From Rhizobium sp. SL42 (lineage in GTDB: Bacteria; Pseudomonadota; Alphaproteobacteria; Rhizobiales; Rhizobiaceae), in NCBI RefSeq assembly GCF_021729845.1, contig NZ_CP063397.1, forward strand, positions 3,486,001-3,550,000: 64,000 nt of DNA. The letters run 5' to 3'. Numbering within the stretch: position 1 is the stretch's first letter; the number at the start of each line of letters is the position of its first letter. This document shows, in pieces, positions 7,122-15,950 of the stretch. The notes under the pieces were generated by a model that was given only the letters and a program-made list of their open reading frames with translations, made no database searches and was not told where the DNA came from. Position numbers and translations under genes: made by a program.

Positions 7122-8435
7122 ATGGCTGATCTTCGCAACAATTTCGTCGGCATCAAATCGCCCAACCCGTTCTGGCTCGCCTCCGCGCCCCCCACCGACA
7201 AGGCCTACAACGTCGAACGCGCCTTCCGTGCCGGCTGGGGCGGCGTCGTGTGGAAGACGCTGGGCTCCGAGGGGCCTCCCGTCGTCAACGTCAACGGGCC
7301 GCGCTACGGCGCCATCTGGGGGGCGGATCGCCGCCTCCTCGGCCTCAACAATATCGAACTGATCACCGACCGCCCGCTTCAGATCAATCTTCAGGAAATG
7401 AAGCAGGTCAAGATGAAATGGCCGGATCGTGCGCTGGTCGCCTCGATCATGGTGCCTTGCGTCGAGGAGGAGTGGAAGGCCATCCTGCCGCTGGTCGAAG
7501 AGACCGGCGCCGATGGCATCGAGCTCAATTTCGGCTGTCCGCACGGCATGTCCGAACGCGGCATGGGGGCCGCCGTCGGCCAGGTGCCGGAATATATCGA
7601 AATGGTCGTGCGCTGGTGCAAGCAATATAGCCGCATGCCGGTCATCACCAAGCTCACCCCTAACATCGCCGATATCCGCAAGCCGGCCCGCGCCGCCAAG
7701 GCCGGCGGCACCGATGCCGTCTCGCTGATCAACACGATCAACTCCATCGTCTCGGTCGATCTCGACAATTTTGCCCCCAACCCGACGGTCGGTGGCAAGG
7801 GAACCCATGGCGGCTATTGCGGCCCGGCCGTCAAGCCGATCGCGCTGAACATGGTGGCCGAGATCGCCCGCGATCCGGAAACCTACGGACTGCCGATCTC
7901 CGGCATCGGCGGCATCACCACCTGGCGGGATGCCGCCGAATTCATGGTGCTGGGCGCCGGCAATGTGCAGGTCTGCACCGCCGCCATGACCTATGGCTTC
8001 AAGATCGTCGAGGAAATGATCACCGGCCTCAACAACTGGATGGATGCCAAGGGCCATCGCAATCTCGACGACATCACCGGCCGCGCCGTGCCGAATGTGA
8101 CCGACTGGCAGTATCTCAACCTCAACTACATCGCAAAAGCCCATATCGACCAGGATGCCTGCATCAAATGCGGCCGCTGTCACATCGCCTGTGAGGACAC
8201 CTCGCACCAGGCGATCACCCAGTTCGTCGACGGGGTTCGCAAGTTTGAGGTGATGGAAGACGAATGCGTCGGCTGCAATCTCTGCGTCAACGTCTGTCCG
8301 GTGGAAAACTGCATCACCATGGTCGGGCTGGACGCAGGCGCCCTCGACCAGCGCACCGGCAAGCCGGTCGACCCGAACTATGCCAACTGGACGACCCATC
8401 CGAACAATCCGATGTCGGTCCAGGCTGCGGAATAG
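7122..8435 (+). CDS. preA: NAD-dependent dihydropyrimidine dehydrogenase, PreA subunit
   Basis: A 437-residue catalytic subunit that reduces uracil or thymine to the 5,6-dihydro form, partner of PreT. The first 300 residues or so are a dihydroorotate-dehydrogenase-like FMN barrel with LNFGCPHGMSERGMG (C139) and GIGGITTWRDA. A ferredoxin-like tail carries two 4Fe-4S motifs, CIKCGRCHIAC and CVGCNLCVNVCP. Mammalian DPD has, as I recall, its catalytic cysteine in LACGQ a few residues after the CPHGM motif; here the same place reads AAVGQ, so the general acid must differ or lie elsewhere (see findings). An inverted repeat at 8450-8480 follows the stop and may end the preTA transcript. Confidence 0.93.
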   Translation: MADLRNNFVGIKSPNPFWLASAPPTDKAYNVERAFRAGWGGVVWKTLGSEGPPVVNVNGPRYGAIWGADRRLLGLNNIELITDRPLQINLQEMKQVKMKWPDRALVASIMVPCVEEEWKAILPLVEETGADGIELNFGCPHGMSERGMGAAVGQVPEYIEMVVRWCKQYSRMPVITKLTPNIADIRKPARAAKAGGTDAVSLINTINSIVSVDLDNFAPNPTVGGKGTHGGYCGPAVKPIALNMVAEIARDPETYGLPISGIGGITTWRDAAEFMVLGAGNVQVCTAAMTYGFKIVEEMITGLNNWMDAKGHRNLDDITGRAVPNVTDWQYLNLNYIAKAHIDQDACIKCGRCHIACEDTSHQAITQFVDGVRKFEVMEDECVGCNLCVNVCPVENCITMVGLDAGALDQRTGKPVDPNYANWTTHPNNPMSVQAAE

Positions 8436-8449
8436 AGCCACTTCGATAC

Positions 8450-8480
8450 GTGGCAGAGTGTCGACATAGCACTCTGCCAC
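8450..8480. terminator. Inverted repeat after preA, probable terminator
   Basis: Arms GTGGCAGAGTG (8450-8460) and CACTCTGCCAC (8470-8480) pair perfectly over 11 bases around a 9-base loop, 14 bases after the preA stop codon. The following bases (GCATCTTTA) are only mildly T-rich, so an intrinsic terminator is likely but not textbook. Confidence 0.6.
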
Positions 8481-8635
8481 GCATCTTTAACGCGTATCGA
8501 AGACCAGGCTCCACCTGTGATATTTCGATCGATCGATTCAGCAAATTTCAAGGGTTTCGTGAAAATCTGCTCATTTAGCGGAGGCTTCTTCACAGGCTGA
8601 AGTCGCTTCTCTGCGTCACAATGGGGCAGTGAAAA

Positions 8636-11320
8636 ATGGCGGAAAAGGTCCGGGAGAAGAATTGGGGAGCGCTCGACGCTGCTCTTCAGTACTATGTCCC
8701 CGCCATTGTTGTTATCGCTGCCGTTGCGATCGCCATGGTCTACGCCGACATTCAGAAAAGGCATCTGCATCAGGAAAATCTGCGCAATCAGGTGGCCGAG
8801 GAACTCGGCCTGATCCGGGCACGGCTGGAAGGCGGAATCAATTCGAATATACAATTGGTTCAAGGCCTTATAGCCGTGATTGAAACGGAACCGAACATCG
8901 ACCAGAAGCGCTTTTCCAACCTCGCGGCACGTCTATTCGACACCCCGCACCAGTTGCGCCATATTGCCTTGGCACCGGATTTCGTCGTGCGCTTTGCCTA
9001 TCCGCTGCACGGCAACGAGAAAGCCATTGGCTTCGACTACCGAACAAGCGAAACCCAACGAGAGGTTGCCCTTCAGGTGCGCGACACCGGGCGTATGGCG
9101 GTGACCGGCCCCATTGACCTTGTCCAGGGCGGGCGTGGCCTGATAGTCCGCTACCCGGTCGTCGTCCAGAACGGCAAAGCCGCGCGCAGCTTCTGGGGAC
9201 TGATGGCCGCAGTCATCGACATGGACAAACTGTACGACTACGGCGGCCTGAATTCGGAAAACCTCGGCATCGAAGTCTCGATCGTCAGCACCCGAGGCGG
9301 CGCCAGCAAGATGCCGTTTTTCGGCAGCCCTTCGGTGTTCCAGGATTCCCCGGTCGTCATGCCGATCAGCTTTGGCAATGAAAGCTGGCAGGTCGCGGCA
9401 CGCCCCAAGGCGGGATGGAATCAGCCGGCCCCGGACGAAGGCATGTTCCGGTTCCTCATGATGATTGTCGGCGCGATGATTGTCGCACCCGTCGTCTGGG
9501 TTGCCCGCCTGCTGCGAGAGCGCCAGGCCAATATTGCAGTGCTGCGCCAGCGTGAAAGCGAACTGAACGCGATCTCCCACCGGCTCGACCTGGCCCTGAC
9601 AGCCTCCGGCATCGGCATCTGGAATGTCGATCTGGACACCGGCGAACTTACCTGGGATCACCGTGTACGCCAACTCTATGGTCTCGGCGACGATCTGGAC
9701 AGCTCGCTAGAGACCTGGCACACGCTGCTTCACCCGGATGACGTCGATGTGTCCGAGCGCAACTTCAAGAAAGCCGTGATCCGCAACAGTGACTACGTCG
9801 CTGAATTCCGGATCATCCGTCCGGACGGAGAAATCCGCCATATCCGCACCTTCGGCACGCACTACCGTGATGGTGAAAATCGCCGGAAAATGGTCGGCGT
9901 CAACTGGGACGTCACCGCCGACATCCGTCTGCAGCAGGATCTTCGAGAGGCGCAGCGTCAGACCGAACAGCACAACGAAGCGCTGGAGAGCGCCCGCAGG
10001 CACATGGAGCACAATTCGCTGCATGACGCCCTGACCGGACTGCCCAACCGGCGCTATCTCGACCAGCATATTGCCGCGATCGACAAGCTTGACCACAGCG
10101 ACAACCGTCTCACCGTCCTGCACATGGACCTTGATCGCTTCAAGGACATCAACGATACGCTTGGCCACGGCGCCGGCGACGCCATGCTGCGCCATGTCGC
10201 CGAAAGCCTTCGGCTCAATGTGCGCGACGGCGATTTTGTCGCGCGTATCGGTGGAGACGAATTCGTCATCGTCTGCTTCAGCCAGCTCGGCGAGGAGCAG
10301 TATCTGGACATGGGGCGCCGCCTGATCAGCGCGATCAACACACCGATTACCTATGAGGGCCATGAATGCCGGGTTGGCGCCTCGATCGGCGTGGCCACAA
10401 AGACCGACAGGAACTCGGTCGTCGTGCAATTGCTGGTCAATGCGGATATCGCCCTCTACGAAGCCAAGCGCCGGGGCCGCAATCGCGTCGAGCGTTTCAG
10501 CGATCAACTGCGCGCTCAGACCGTCAATACGAAGAAAACCGCCGATGCCATACTGCGCTCGCTAGCGGCGGAAGAGTTCATTCCCTATTTCCAGCCGCAG
10601 TTCGATGCCCATACATTGGAGATCAACGGTGTTGAGGCCCTGGCGCGCTGGCAGCATCCGCAACGCGGCATCCTGGCACCGCATGCATTTCTGGATATTG
10701 CCGAGAGCCTCAACGTCGTCTCGCAGATCGACGCGACCATCCTCGACCAGGCGCTGTTCCAACTGACACGCTGGCGCGCCAACGACCTTGGTGTCGAACG
10801 GGTCTCCGTCAATATTTCGGCACAGCGCCTGTTCGAAGACACATTGCTCGAGCGGCTCGACACACTCACGCTCGAGCCCGGCAGCCTTTCCTTCGAACTG
10901 CTGGAATCGATCTCATTCGATGACAAGGGTGACGCGATCGCCCAGAGTATCGAACGCATCCGCGCCTATGGCATCGACATCGAGATCGATGATTTCGGCA
11001 CCGGCTATGCTTCGATCCTCAGCCTGGTCAAGCTGTCGCCAAGCCGATTGAAGATCGACCGGCAGCTGACTGCTCCCATCGTTACCAATGTGGCCCAGCG
11101 CCGACTGATCAGCTCGATCGTCGATATTGGCCGGTCCCTGGGAATAGGCATCGTGGCGGAAGGCGTGGAGACCATGGAGCATGCCGCGATCTTGCGTGAT
11201 CTCGGCTGCCACACGCTGCAGGGCTACGCCCTCGCACGACCGATGAGCGGCGACGCCTTCATCGATTTTGCCCGCAGGCACGCGCAAGAGCGCAATGGCC
11301 TGTTGCTCAGCCGCGCCTGA
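8636..11320 (+). CDS. CHASE-PAS-GGDEF-EAL cyclic di-GMP enzyme
   Basis: An 894-residue membrane protein that should both make and break cyclic di-GMP. A transmembrane helix near residues 20-40 and another near 275-298 (FLMMIVGAMIVAPVVWVARLL) bracket a periplasmic sensor of CHASE type. A PAS/PAC module follows at about 320-440 (LDLALTASGIGIWNVDLDTG). The GGDEF domain has an intact GGDEF at 539-543 and an RxxD inhibitory site (RDGD) five residues before it. The EAL domain has intact E667-A668-L669 (EALARW) and DDFGTGYAS. ATG 8636 fits the first hydrophobic helix. The stop TGA is shared with the convergent ExoD-like gene in a TGATCA. Confidence 0.9.
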   Translation: MAEKVREKNWGALDAALQYYVPAIVVIAAVAIAMVYADIQKRHLHQENLRNQVAEELGLIRARLEGGINSNIQLVQGLIAVIETEPNIDQKRFSNLAARLFDTPHQLRHIALAPDFVVRFAYPLHGNEKAIGFDYRTSETQREVALQVRDTGRMAVTGPIDLVQGGRGLIVRYPVVVQNGKAARSFWGLMAAVIDMDKLYDYGGLNSENLGIEVSIVSTRGGASKMPFFGSPSVFQDSPVVMPISFGNESWQVAARPKAGWNQPAPDEGMFRFLMMIVGAMIVAPVVWVARLLRERQANIAVLRQRESELNAISHRLDLALTASGIGIWNVDLDTGELTWDHRVRQLYGLGDDLDSSLETWHTLLHPDDVDVSERNFKKAVIRNSDYVAEFRIIRPDGEIRHIRTFGTHYRDGENRRKMVGVNWDVTADIRLQQDLREAQRQTEQHNEALESARRHMEHNSLHDALTGLPNRRYLDQHIAAIDKLDHSDNRLTVLHMDLDRFKDINDTLGHGAGDAMLRHVAESLRLNVRDGDFVARIGGDEFVIVCFSQLGEEQYLDMGRRLISAINTPITYEGHECRVGASIGVATKTDRNSVVVQLLVNADIALYEAKRRGRNRVERFSDQLRAQTVNTKKTADAILRSLAAEEFIPYFQPQFDAHTLEINGVEALARWQHPQRGILAPHAFLDIAESLNVVSQIDATILDQALFQLTRWRANDLGVERVSVNISAQRLFEDTLLERLDTLTLEPGSLSFELLESISFDDKGDAIAQSIERIRAYGIDIEIDDFGTGYASILSLVKLSPSRLKIDRQLTAPIVTNVAQRRLISSIVDIGRSLGIGIVAEGVETMEHAAILRDLGCHTLQGYALARPMSGDAFIDFARRHAQERNGLLLSRA

Positions 11321-11971
11321 TCAGCCACCGAGCAGGTTGAGGCTCTGACCGGCGGCATAAGCTGCATAGGCTAGACCGCCGAAATAGACCAGCGTCAGCA
11401 GCGTCAGCAGATAGCCACCGGCAACCACCAGACCGTCACGCTGGGAAATACCGGCTGACAGCAGCAGGATCGCGACACCCGGCAGGGTGTTGGAAAATGG
11501 AATGAAGCTCAACGGCATCATCAGGAGCGCACCGGCGCCGGTCAGCGTCAGGCCATTCAGACGGTTCATCACCGTGCCGGTCGTCAACGGCGAGACGCGC
11601 GGCCGGATGAAACGGTCCAGCCGTCGCAGGACGTTGACGCCACGCTCCAGCACCGGAACCAATTTGCGACTCTCCAGCCGGCGATCGACCAGCTTTTCCG
11701 GCAGCCACGGCAGGCGGTTGAAGGTGATGGCGATACCGATCAGCACGATCCCCGCTCCGAACACCGTCGAGACCCCCGGAATGGAAACAGGAAACAGGAA
11801 CGGCAGCGACAGCAGGCCACACAGCAGCAGCAGGCCGCTCTCGCCCATTTCCGCAAGGATCTCCCGCAGCGTCACGTGCTCGCCGCGAATGGAATTGATC
11901 ACGCCTTGCAGAACGTCGCTGGTTTTGCGGGTGGTGTCGCTGAAGCCGATCGTCGTTGTCATGGCATCCAC
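11321..11971 (-). CDS. ExoD family membrane protein
   Basis: A 216-residue protein of the ExoD family, first described for exopolysaccharide production and nodule invasion in Sinorhizobium; its biochemical role is unknown. The family pattern shows in GESGLLLLCGLLSLPFLFPVSIPGVSTVFG, LPWLPEKL and MMPLSFIPFSNTLPGVAILLLSAG, with four to five hydrophobic segments. A hydrophilic N-terminus (DTTRKTSDVLQGVINS) precedes them. It converges directly on the GGDEF-EAL gene with no intergenic base. Whether it shares a pathway with that cyclic di-GMP enzyme is inference only. Confidence 0.85.
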   Translation of the reverse strand: MDAMTTTIGFSDTTRKTSDVLQGVINSIRGEHVTLREILAEMGESGLLLLCGLLSLPFLFPVSIPGVSTVFGAGIVLIGIAITFNRLPWLPEKLVDRRLESRKLVPVLERGVNVLRRLDRFIRPRVSPLTTGTVMNRLNGLTLTGAGALLMMPLSFIPFSNTLPGVAILLLSAGISQRDGLVVAGGYLLTLLTLVYFGGLAYAAYAAGQSLNLLGG

Positions 11972-12152
11972 TTTCGATTAACTGGCAGGGTGTGTCGGGA
12001 TGAAGCGGAACGCATCGCTCCAACTAGCGCTTCAATTGGCGCTCCGTCGCAAATGAATGAGAATACCGGCCTGGTCAAGCCTTCGCCCACCGGAGGAAAA
12101 CAGCCGGACAGGGGCGAAAACACTGTCGCCGCGCATGCCCGCAGGAATGGAA

Positions 12153-13091
12153 ATGTCTGAAAACGCCGTAGAAAACGTCTCCCCGAACAAACATTCCATT
12201 CATGCCAGAGGTCGCGAAAAGCTACTTGCCCATGCCGGGATGATGCTGTTTGCGGCGTTGATTGCCGGGTCCTTCTCCTTCGGCGGCATCGCGGCTCAAT
12301 CCATGGATGCCGGTCCGCTGACCCTCTGGCGCTACCTGCTCACCGTCATCGTCATGGGCTTCATGGCCTTCGGCATCTTCAAGGCACCATTCCGGTTTCC
12401 CACCGAGCCCTGGCGCTTCATCATCCTCGGTGGACTGATCGCGCTCTACATGTTGACGATGTTCACCGCGCTGGAGTTTACCAGCCCGGTCCAGACCGGT
12501 GCGGTCTTCACCCTGATGCCGCTACTGAGTGCCGGTTTCGCTCTTCTGTTGCTCCGCCAGCCGACAAGGCCCGGCGTCTTGGTCGCCCTCGTCATTGCAG
12601 CGCTGGGGGCGATCTGGGTCATTTTCCGCGCCGATATCAACGCGATCCTCGCCTTCGATGTCGGCCGCGGCGAACTGATCTATTTCGTCGGCGTTGTCGC
12701 GCATGCCGCCTATGTCCCGCTGATCCGCAGGTTCGGCCGCGGCGAACATCCGGTCGCCTTCGGCTTCTGGGTCACCGTCTTTACCGTCCCCTGGCTGCTG
12801 CCGACCGGCGCCTTGCCACTGCTTGAAACCGACTTTGCCGCACTGCCGTTCAACGTCTGGGCGACAGTTGCCTATCTCTCGGTGGTGACGACCGCGATTA
12901 CCTTCATGCTGCTGCAATACGCCTCAACGCGACTTCCGGCGGCCAAAGTGCTCGGCTACGGCTACCTGACCCCGACCTCCGTCATCATTCTGGAAGGTCT
13001 GATCGGTCATGGATGGGCAAGCCCGGCTGTGTTCGCCGGTGCTCTTGTGACCGCTGGCGGTCTTTTGGTCATGGGACTGCTGAAGGACTGA
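12153..13091 (+). CDS. EamA/DMT family transporter
   Basis: A 312-residue inner-membrane transporter with ten predicted helices arranged as two EamA repeats, the architecture of drug/metabolite transporters. The first repeat begins with FAALIAGSFSFGGIAAQSMDAGPLTLWRYLL and the second with YFVGVVAHAAYVPLIRRFG; both end in the usual glycine-rich helix (GALVTAGGLLVMG). ATG 12153 is preferred since AGGA lies six bases upstream; the frame stays open for 32 more codons of unlikely composition. It converges on rutR with the stop codons sharing TGATCA. Substrate unknown; export of a metabolite is the family norm. Confidence 0.83.
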   Translation: MSENAVENVSPNKHSIHARGREKLLAHAGMMLFAALIAGSFSFGGIAAQSMDAGPLTLWRYLLTVIVMGFMAFGIFKAPFRFPTEPWRFIILGGLIALYMLTMFTALEFTSPVQTGAVFTLMPLLSAGFALLLLRQPTRPGVLVALVIAALGAIWVIFRADINAILAFDVGRGELIYFVGVVAHAAYVPLIRRFGRGEHPVAFGFWVTVFTVPWLLPTGALPLLETDFAALPFNVWATVAYLSVVTTAITFMLLQYASTRLPAAKVLGYGYLTPTSVIILEGLIGHGWASPAVFAGALVTAGGLLVMGLLKD

Positions 13092-13742
13092 TCAGGCGTT
13101 CTTGTCGCCCAGGATGAGGCCACTGACGAACAACGTCTCGAGAAACCGGGCGGCGGCCTCGAAACGATCGACACCGTCGTGTCCGATACCCAGCACGGCC
13201 TTCACCTGAACATCGAAGTCGGCATAGTGTTGTGTGGTCGACCAGATCGAGAAGATCATGTGGTAGGGGTCACAGTCACGCACCTTTCCGGCCGCGATCC
13301 AGGCCCGGATCACGCCTGCCTTCTCGTCGACAAGCGATTTGAGCGGTCCTTCCAGGACACCTTCGATATGCGGCGCGCCCTGCAGGATCTCATTGGCAAA
13401 CAGCCGGCTCTCACGCGGAAAGTCGCGCGCCATTTCCAGCTTGCGGCGGATATAGGAGCGGATCTCCTCCTCCGGATCTCCCTCGGCATCGAACGCCTGC
13501 AGGGGTTCCAGCCAGTTTTCCAGCACCCGATCGATCAACGCCCGATGCATCGTGTCTTTGGTGCGAAAATAGTAGAGCAGGTTCGGCTTCGACATACCCG
13601 CCACCTCGGCGATCTGATCGATCGTCGAACCATGAAACCCACGCTGCGAAAAGACTTCAAGCGCCGCCTCGAGGATAAGCTCCTCTTTCTCTTCCTGAAT
13701 GCGCGTCCGCCTTTGCGTCTGCGCCGCTCTCGGTATCGCCAT
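13092..13742 (-). CDS. rutR: TetR-family pyrimidine regulator RutR
   Basis: A 216-residue TetR regulator. The HTH is at about residues 39-62 (STIDQIAEVAGMSKPNLLYYF), and the ligand domain carries WSTTQHYADFDVQVKAV, which matches my recollection of Escherichia coli RutR along its whole length. RutR binds uracil or thymine and then releases DNA; in E. coli it represses the oxidative rut operon. Here it is divergent from pydC of the reductive pathway, with a good palindromic operator match at 13876-13891, so it most likely represses pydC-hydA and itself. The 5' end MAIPRAAQTQRRTR is a basic extension typical of the family. Confidence 0.9.
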   Translation of the reverse strand: MAIPRAAQTQRRTRIQEEKEELILEAALEVFSQRGFHGSTIDQIAEVAGMSKPNLLYYFRTKDTMHRALIDRVLENWLEPLQAFDAEGDPEEEIRSYIRRKLEMARDFPRESRLFANEILQGAPHIEGVLEGPLKSLVDEKAGVIRAWIAAGKVRDCDPYHMIFSIWSTTQHYADFDVQVKAVLGIGHDGVDRFEAAARFLETLFVSGLILGDKNA

Positions 13743-13875
13743 CTTTTAGGTGTTCCCGCCTAACATCTTGAAGTAACTCCACAATATTGGAGCACAATTT
13801 CTGTGCAACTGCCCGGTTTTTTGTCGCAAATTTTTCCGATTTTCGTCTTGAGTGCGACGATGGAAGTTGTAATGT

Positions 13876-13891
13876 TTTACCAGTCGGTCAA
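13876..13891. promoter_or_regulatory. rutR: Candidate RutR operator
   Basis: TTTACCAGTCGGTCAA agrees with the RutR consensus TTGACCA-N2-TGGTCAA at 12 of 14 specified bases. It lies in the 289-base divergent region between rutR and pydC, 134 bases from the rutR start and 141 from the pydC start. A further TTGGTCAG half-site occurs at 13896-13903. The consensus is recalled from E. coli work. Confidence 0.6.
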
Positions 13892-14031
13892 ATTATTGGT
13901 CAGATGCCGGATAAAGGCAACTACCGATACGACAGCGATAAAAAACAAATAAAGATCGCAGCCGTTGACCCGGGGAACAAGGAAGCCAGACGCAAGATCC
14001 GGCGTCTGACAAACAGGTGAGGACTTAGATC

Positions 14032-15285
14032 ATGACGGCTCAACCCGGCGCAAATCTGCGCGTGAACGGCGACCGCCTGTGGGACATGCTGATGGACATG
14101 GCGAAGATCGGTCCCGGCATTGCCGGCGGGAACAACCGCCAGACCCTGACGGATGACGATGCCACCGGCCGCTCCCTGTTCCAGACGTGGTGCGAAGCCG
14201 CAGGCCTTTCCATGGGCGTCGACAAGATGGGCACGATGTTCATGACCCGGCCCGGCACGGACCCCGACGCCCTGCCGGTTTATGTCGGCAGCCATCTCGA
14301 CACCCAGCCGACCGGCGGCAAGTATGACGGCGTGCTCGGCGTTCTGGCGGCGCTCGAAGTCGTCCGCTCAATGAACGACCTCGGCATCCAGACAAGGCAC
14401 CCGATCGTCGTCACCAACTGGGCCAATGAAGAAGGTGCGCGCTTTGCTCCCGCCATGCTGGCCTCCGGCGTCTTTGCCGGCGTGCATTCGCTGGACTATG
14501 CCTATGGACGCCGCGATCTCGACGGCAAGACCTATGGCGACGAGTTGAAGCGCATCGGCTGGCGCGGCGAAGAAGAGGTGGGCGCCCGCAAGATGCACGC
14601 CTATTTCGAATATCATATCGAACAAGGCCCGATCCTCGAAGCAGAAGACAAGCAGATCGGTGTCGTGACCCATTGCCAGGGCCTGTGGTGGCTGGAATTC
14701 ACCTTGACCGGCCGCGAGGCCCATACCGGCTCGACCCCGATGAACCTGCGCGTCAACGCCGGCCTTGCCATGGCCCGCATCATGGAAATGGTCCAGACGG
14801 TTGCCATGAGCGAGCAACCCGGCGCCGTCGGTGGCGTTGGCCAGGTGAAGTTCTCGCCCAATTCGCGCAATGTTTTGCCCGGCACGGTCATATTCACCGT
14901 CGATATCCGCACCCCGAGCCAGGACAAGCTTGACCGCATGCGTTCCCGGATCGAGACAGAGGCTGCGGCAATCTGCGAAGAACTCGGCGTCGGCTGTTCG
15001 GTCGAGGCGGTCGGCCATTTCGATCCGGTCACCTTCGATCCGAAACTGGTCGCCTCGGTCCGCAAGGCCGCAGAAAATCTCGGCTATAGCCACATGGACA
15101 TCATCTCCGGCGCCGGCCACGACGCATGCTGGGCAGCCAGGGTCGCGCCCGCCACGATGATCATGTGCCCCTGCGTCGGCGGATTGAGCCACAATGAGGC
15201 GGAGGAGATCTCCAAGGACTGGGCGACGGCAGGCGCCGACGTGCTGCTGCGCGCCGTGCTGGAGACGGCGGAGATTGTCGGGTGA
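14032..15285 (+). CDS. pydC: Beta-ureidopropionase / N-carbamoyl amidohydrolase (M20 family)
   Basis: A 417-residue zinc hydrolase of the hydantoinase/carbamoylase group. It should split N-carbamoyl-beta-alanine (or the 2-methyl form) into beta-alanine, ammonia and CO2, the last step of reductive pyrimidine breakdown. Metal ligands of the family are visible: H88 in VGSHLDTQ, D99 in GKYDGVLG, E133-E134 in WANEEGARF, H194-E196 in YHIEQGPIL, and a late H in GGLSHNEA. Allantoate amidohydrolase is the main alternative by sequence, but the gene is divergent from rutR and followed by hydA, which favours the pyrimidine role. ATG 14032 has GTGAGGA upstream. Confidence 0.88.
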   Translation: MTAQPGANLRVNGDRLWDMLMDMAKIGPGIAGGNNRQTLTDDDATGRSLFQTWCEAAGLSMGVDKMGTMFMTRPGTDPDALPVYVGSHLDTQPTGGKYDGVLGVLAALEVVRSMNDLGIQTRHPIVVTNWANEEGARFAPAMLASGVFAGVHSLDYAYGRRDLDGKTYGDELKRIGWRGEEEVGARKMHAYFEYHIEQGPILEAEDKQIGVVTHCQGLWWLEFTLTGREAHTGSTPMNLRVNAGLAMARIMEMVQTVAMSEQPGAVGGVGQVKFSPNSRNVLPGTVIFTVDIRTPSQDKLDRMRSRIETEAAAICEELGVGCSVEAVGHFDPVTFDPKLVASVRKAAENLGYSHMDIISGAGHDACWAARVAPATMIMCPCVGGLSHNEAEEISKDWATAGADVLLRAVLETAEIVG

Positions 15286-15334
15286 GCACTTCCGCGCTAT
15301 GTTCGGTTGCATCAGGGCCGATGGAGCATCTTAA

Positions 15335-15559
15335 ATGTCCTCGTCAACCGACAATCTGGTACTTGAGCATCTTCGCGCGATCCGTGGAAAAATGGACCGG
15401 CTTTCCGAGGACATGTCGGAAATCAAGGCCCGCCTCGGCGTGCTCGAATATCAGGTCGGTGGCCTTACGGCCCAGAATGACCGCTTCTCCAATCGTCTCG
15501 ACAGACTCGATGATCGCCTCTCGCGCATCGAAAAGCGGCTCGATCTGGTCGACGTGTAA
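15335..15559 (+). CDS. Small coiled-coil hypothetical protein
   Basis: A 74-residue protein predicted as one long alpha-helical coiled coil: heptad-like leucines, valines and isoleucines run from LVLEHLRAIRGKMDRL to LSRIEKRLDLVDV. I do not recognise a function. GGAG lies 8 bases before the ATG. It sits between pydC and hydA on the same strand, 49 bases after pydC, so it is probably in the pyrimidine operon, but nothing links it to the chemistry. Confidence 0.6.
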   Translation: MSSSTDNLVLEHLRAIRGKMDRLSEDMSEIKARLGVLEYQVGGLTAQNDRFSNRLDRLDDRLSRIEKRLDLVDV

Positions 15560-15603
15560 TTACCTATACCAAAGGGTTATCCAAAGACTTCAGGAGTTTG
15601 CTC

Positions 15604-15939
15604 ATGAAGCTGGATGAGTTTGTGGAGCAGTCACTACTCGACATCACCAAGGGAGTTGCTGACGCTCAAGAAGCATCCCTTCTATATATAGCGCCGGGTT
15701 ACGTTAACAGCGTCAGGCAAGACGGCGCACAACAGGTGAAGTTTGAGGTTGCGGTCACTGTGAACGCAGAAGGCGGCGGCGGCATATCCGTTCTTTCCTT
15801 TGGAGACTTGAAGGGGTCCGTCGCTCGAGAGACCGTGAACCGTGTCAGCTTCGAGGTGCCTGTCCACTTTACAGCCCCGACCATCCACAACAAGCGTCAC
15901 CACAAGAAAGAAGGGCCTATGGACCCTTTGAATGAATAG
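15604..15939 (+). CDS. Hypothetical protein inside the pyd operon
   Basis: A 111-residue protein with an N-terminal helix (LDEFVEQSLLDITKGVADAQ) and a beta-rich second half (VKFEVAVTVNAEGGGGISVL, VSFEVPVHF) that recalls small strand-rich domains seen in many unrelated operons; I cannot name the family. ATG 15604 is chosen as CAGGAG lies eight bases upstream; a TTG six bases earlier is too close to it. The gene is visibly less GC-rich than pydC and hydA. It ends 11 bases before hydA, so it is co-transcribed. Confidence 0.6.
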   Translation: MKLDEFVEQSLLDITKGVADAQEASLLYIAPGYVNSVRQDGAQQVKFEVAVTVNAEGGGGISVLSFGDLKGSVARETVNRVSFEVPVHFTAPTIHNKRHHKKEGPMDPLNE

Positions 15940-15950
15940 GGAGCAGGCCA

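Noticed and set aside
6513..8480. 655-residue minus-strand open frame opposite preT-preA
   Set aside because: Antisense shadow; no start signal or domains, and preTA are clearly real.
13787..14020. 77-residue open frame between rutR and pydC
   Set aside because: Covers the candidate RutR operator and the region where promoters must be; codon use is poor and no ribosome site is seen.
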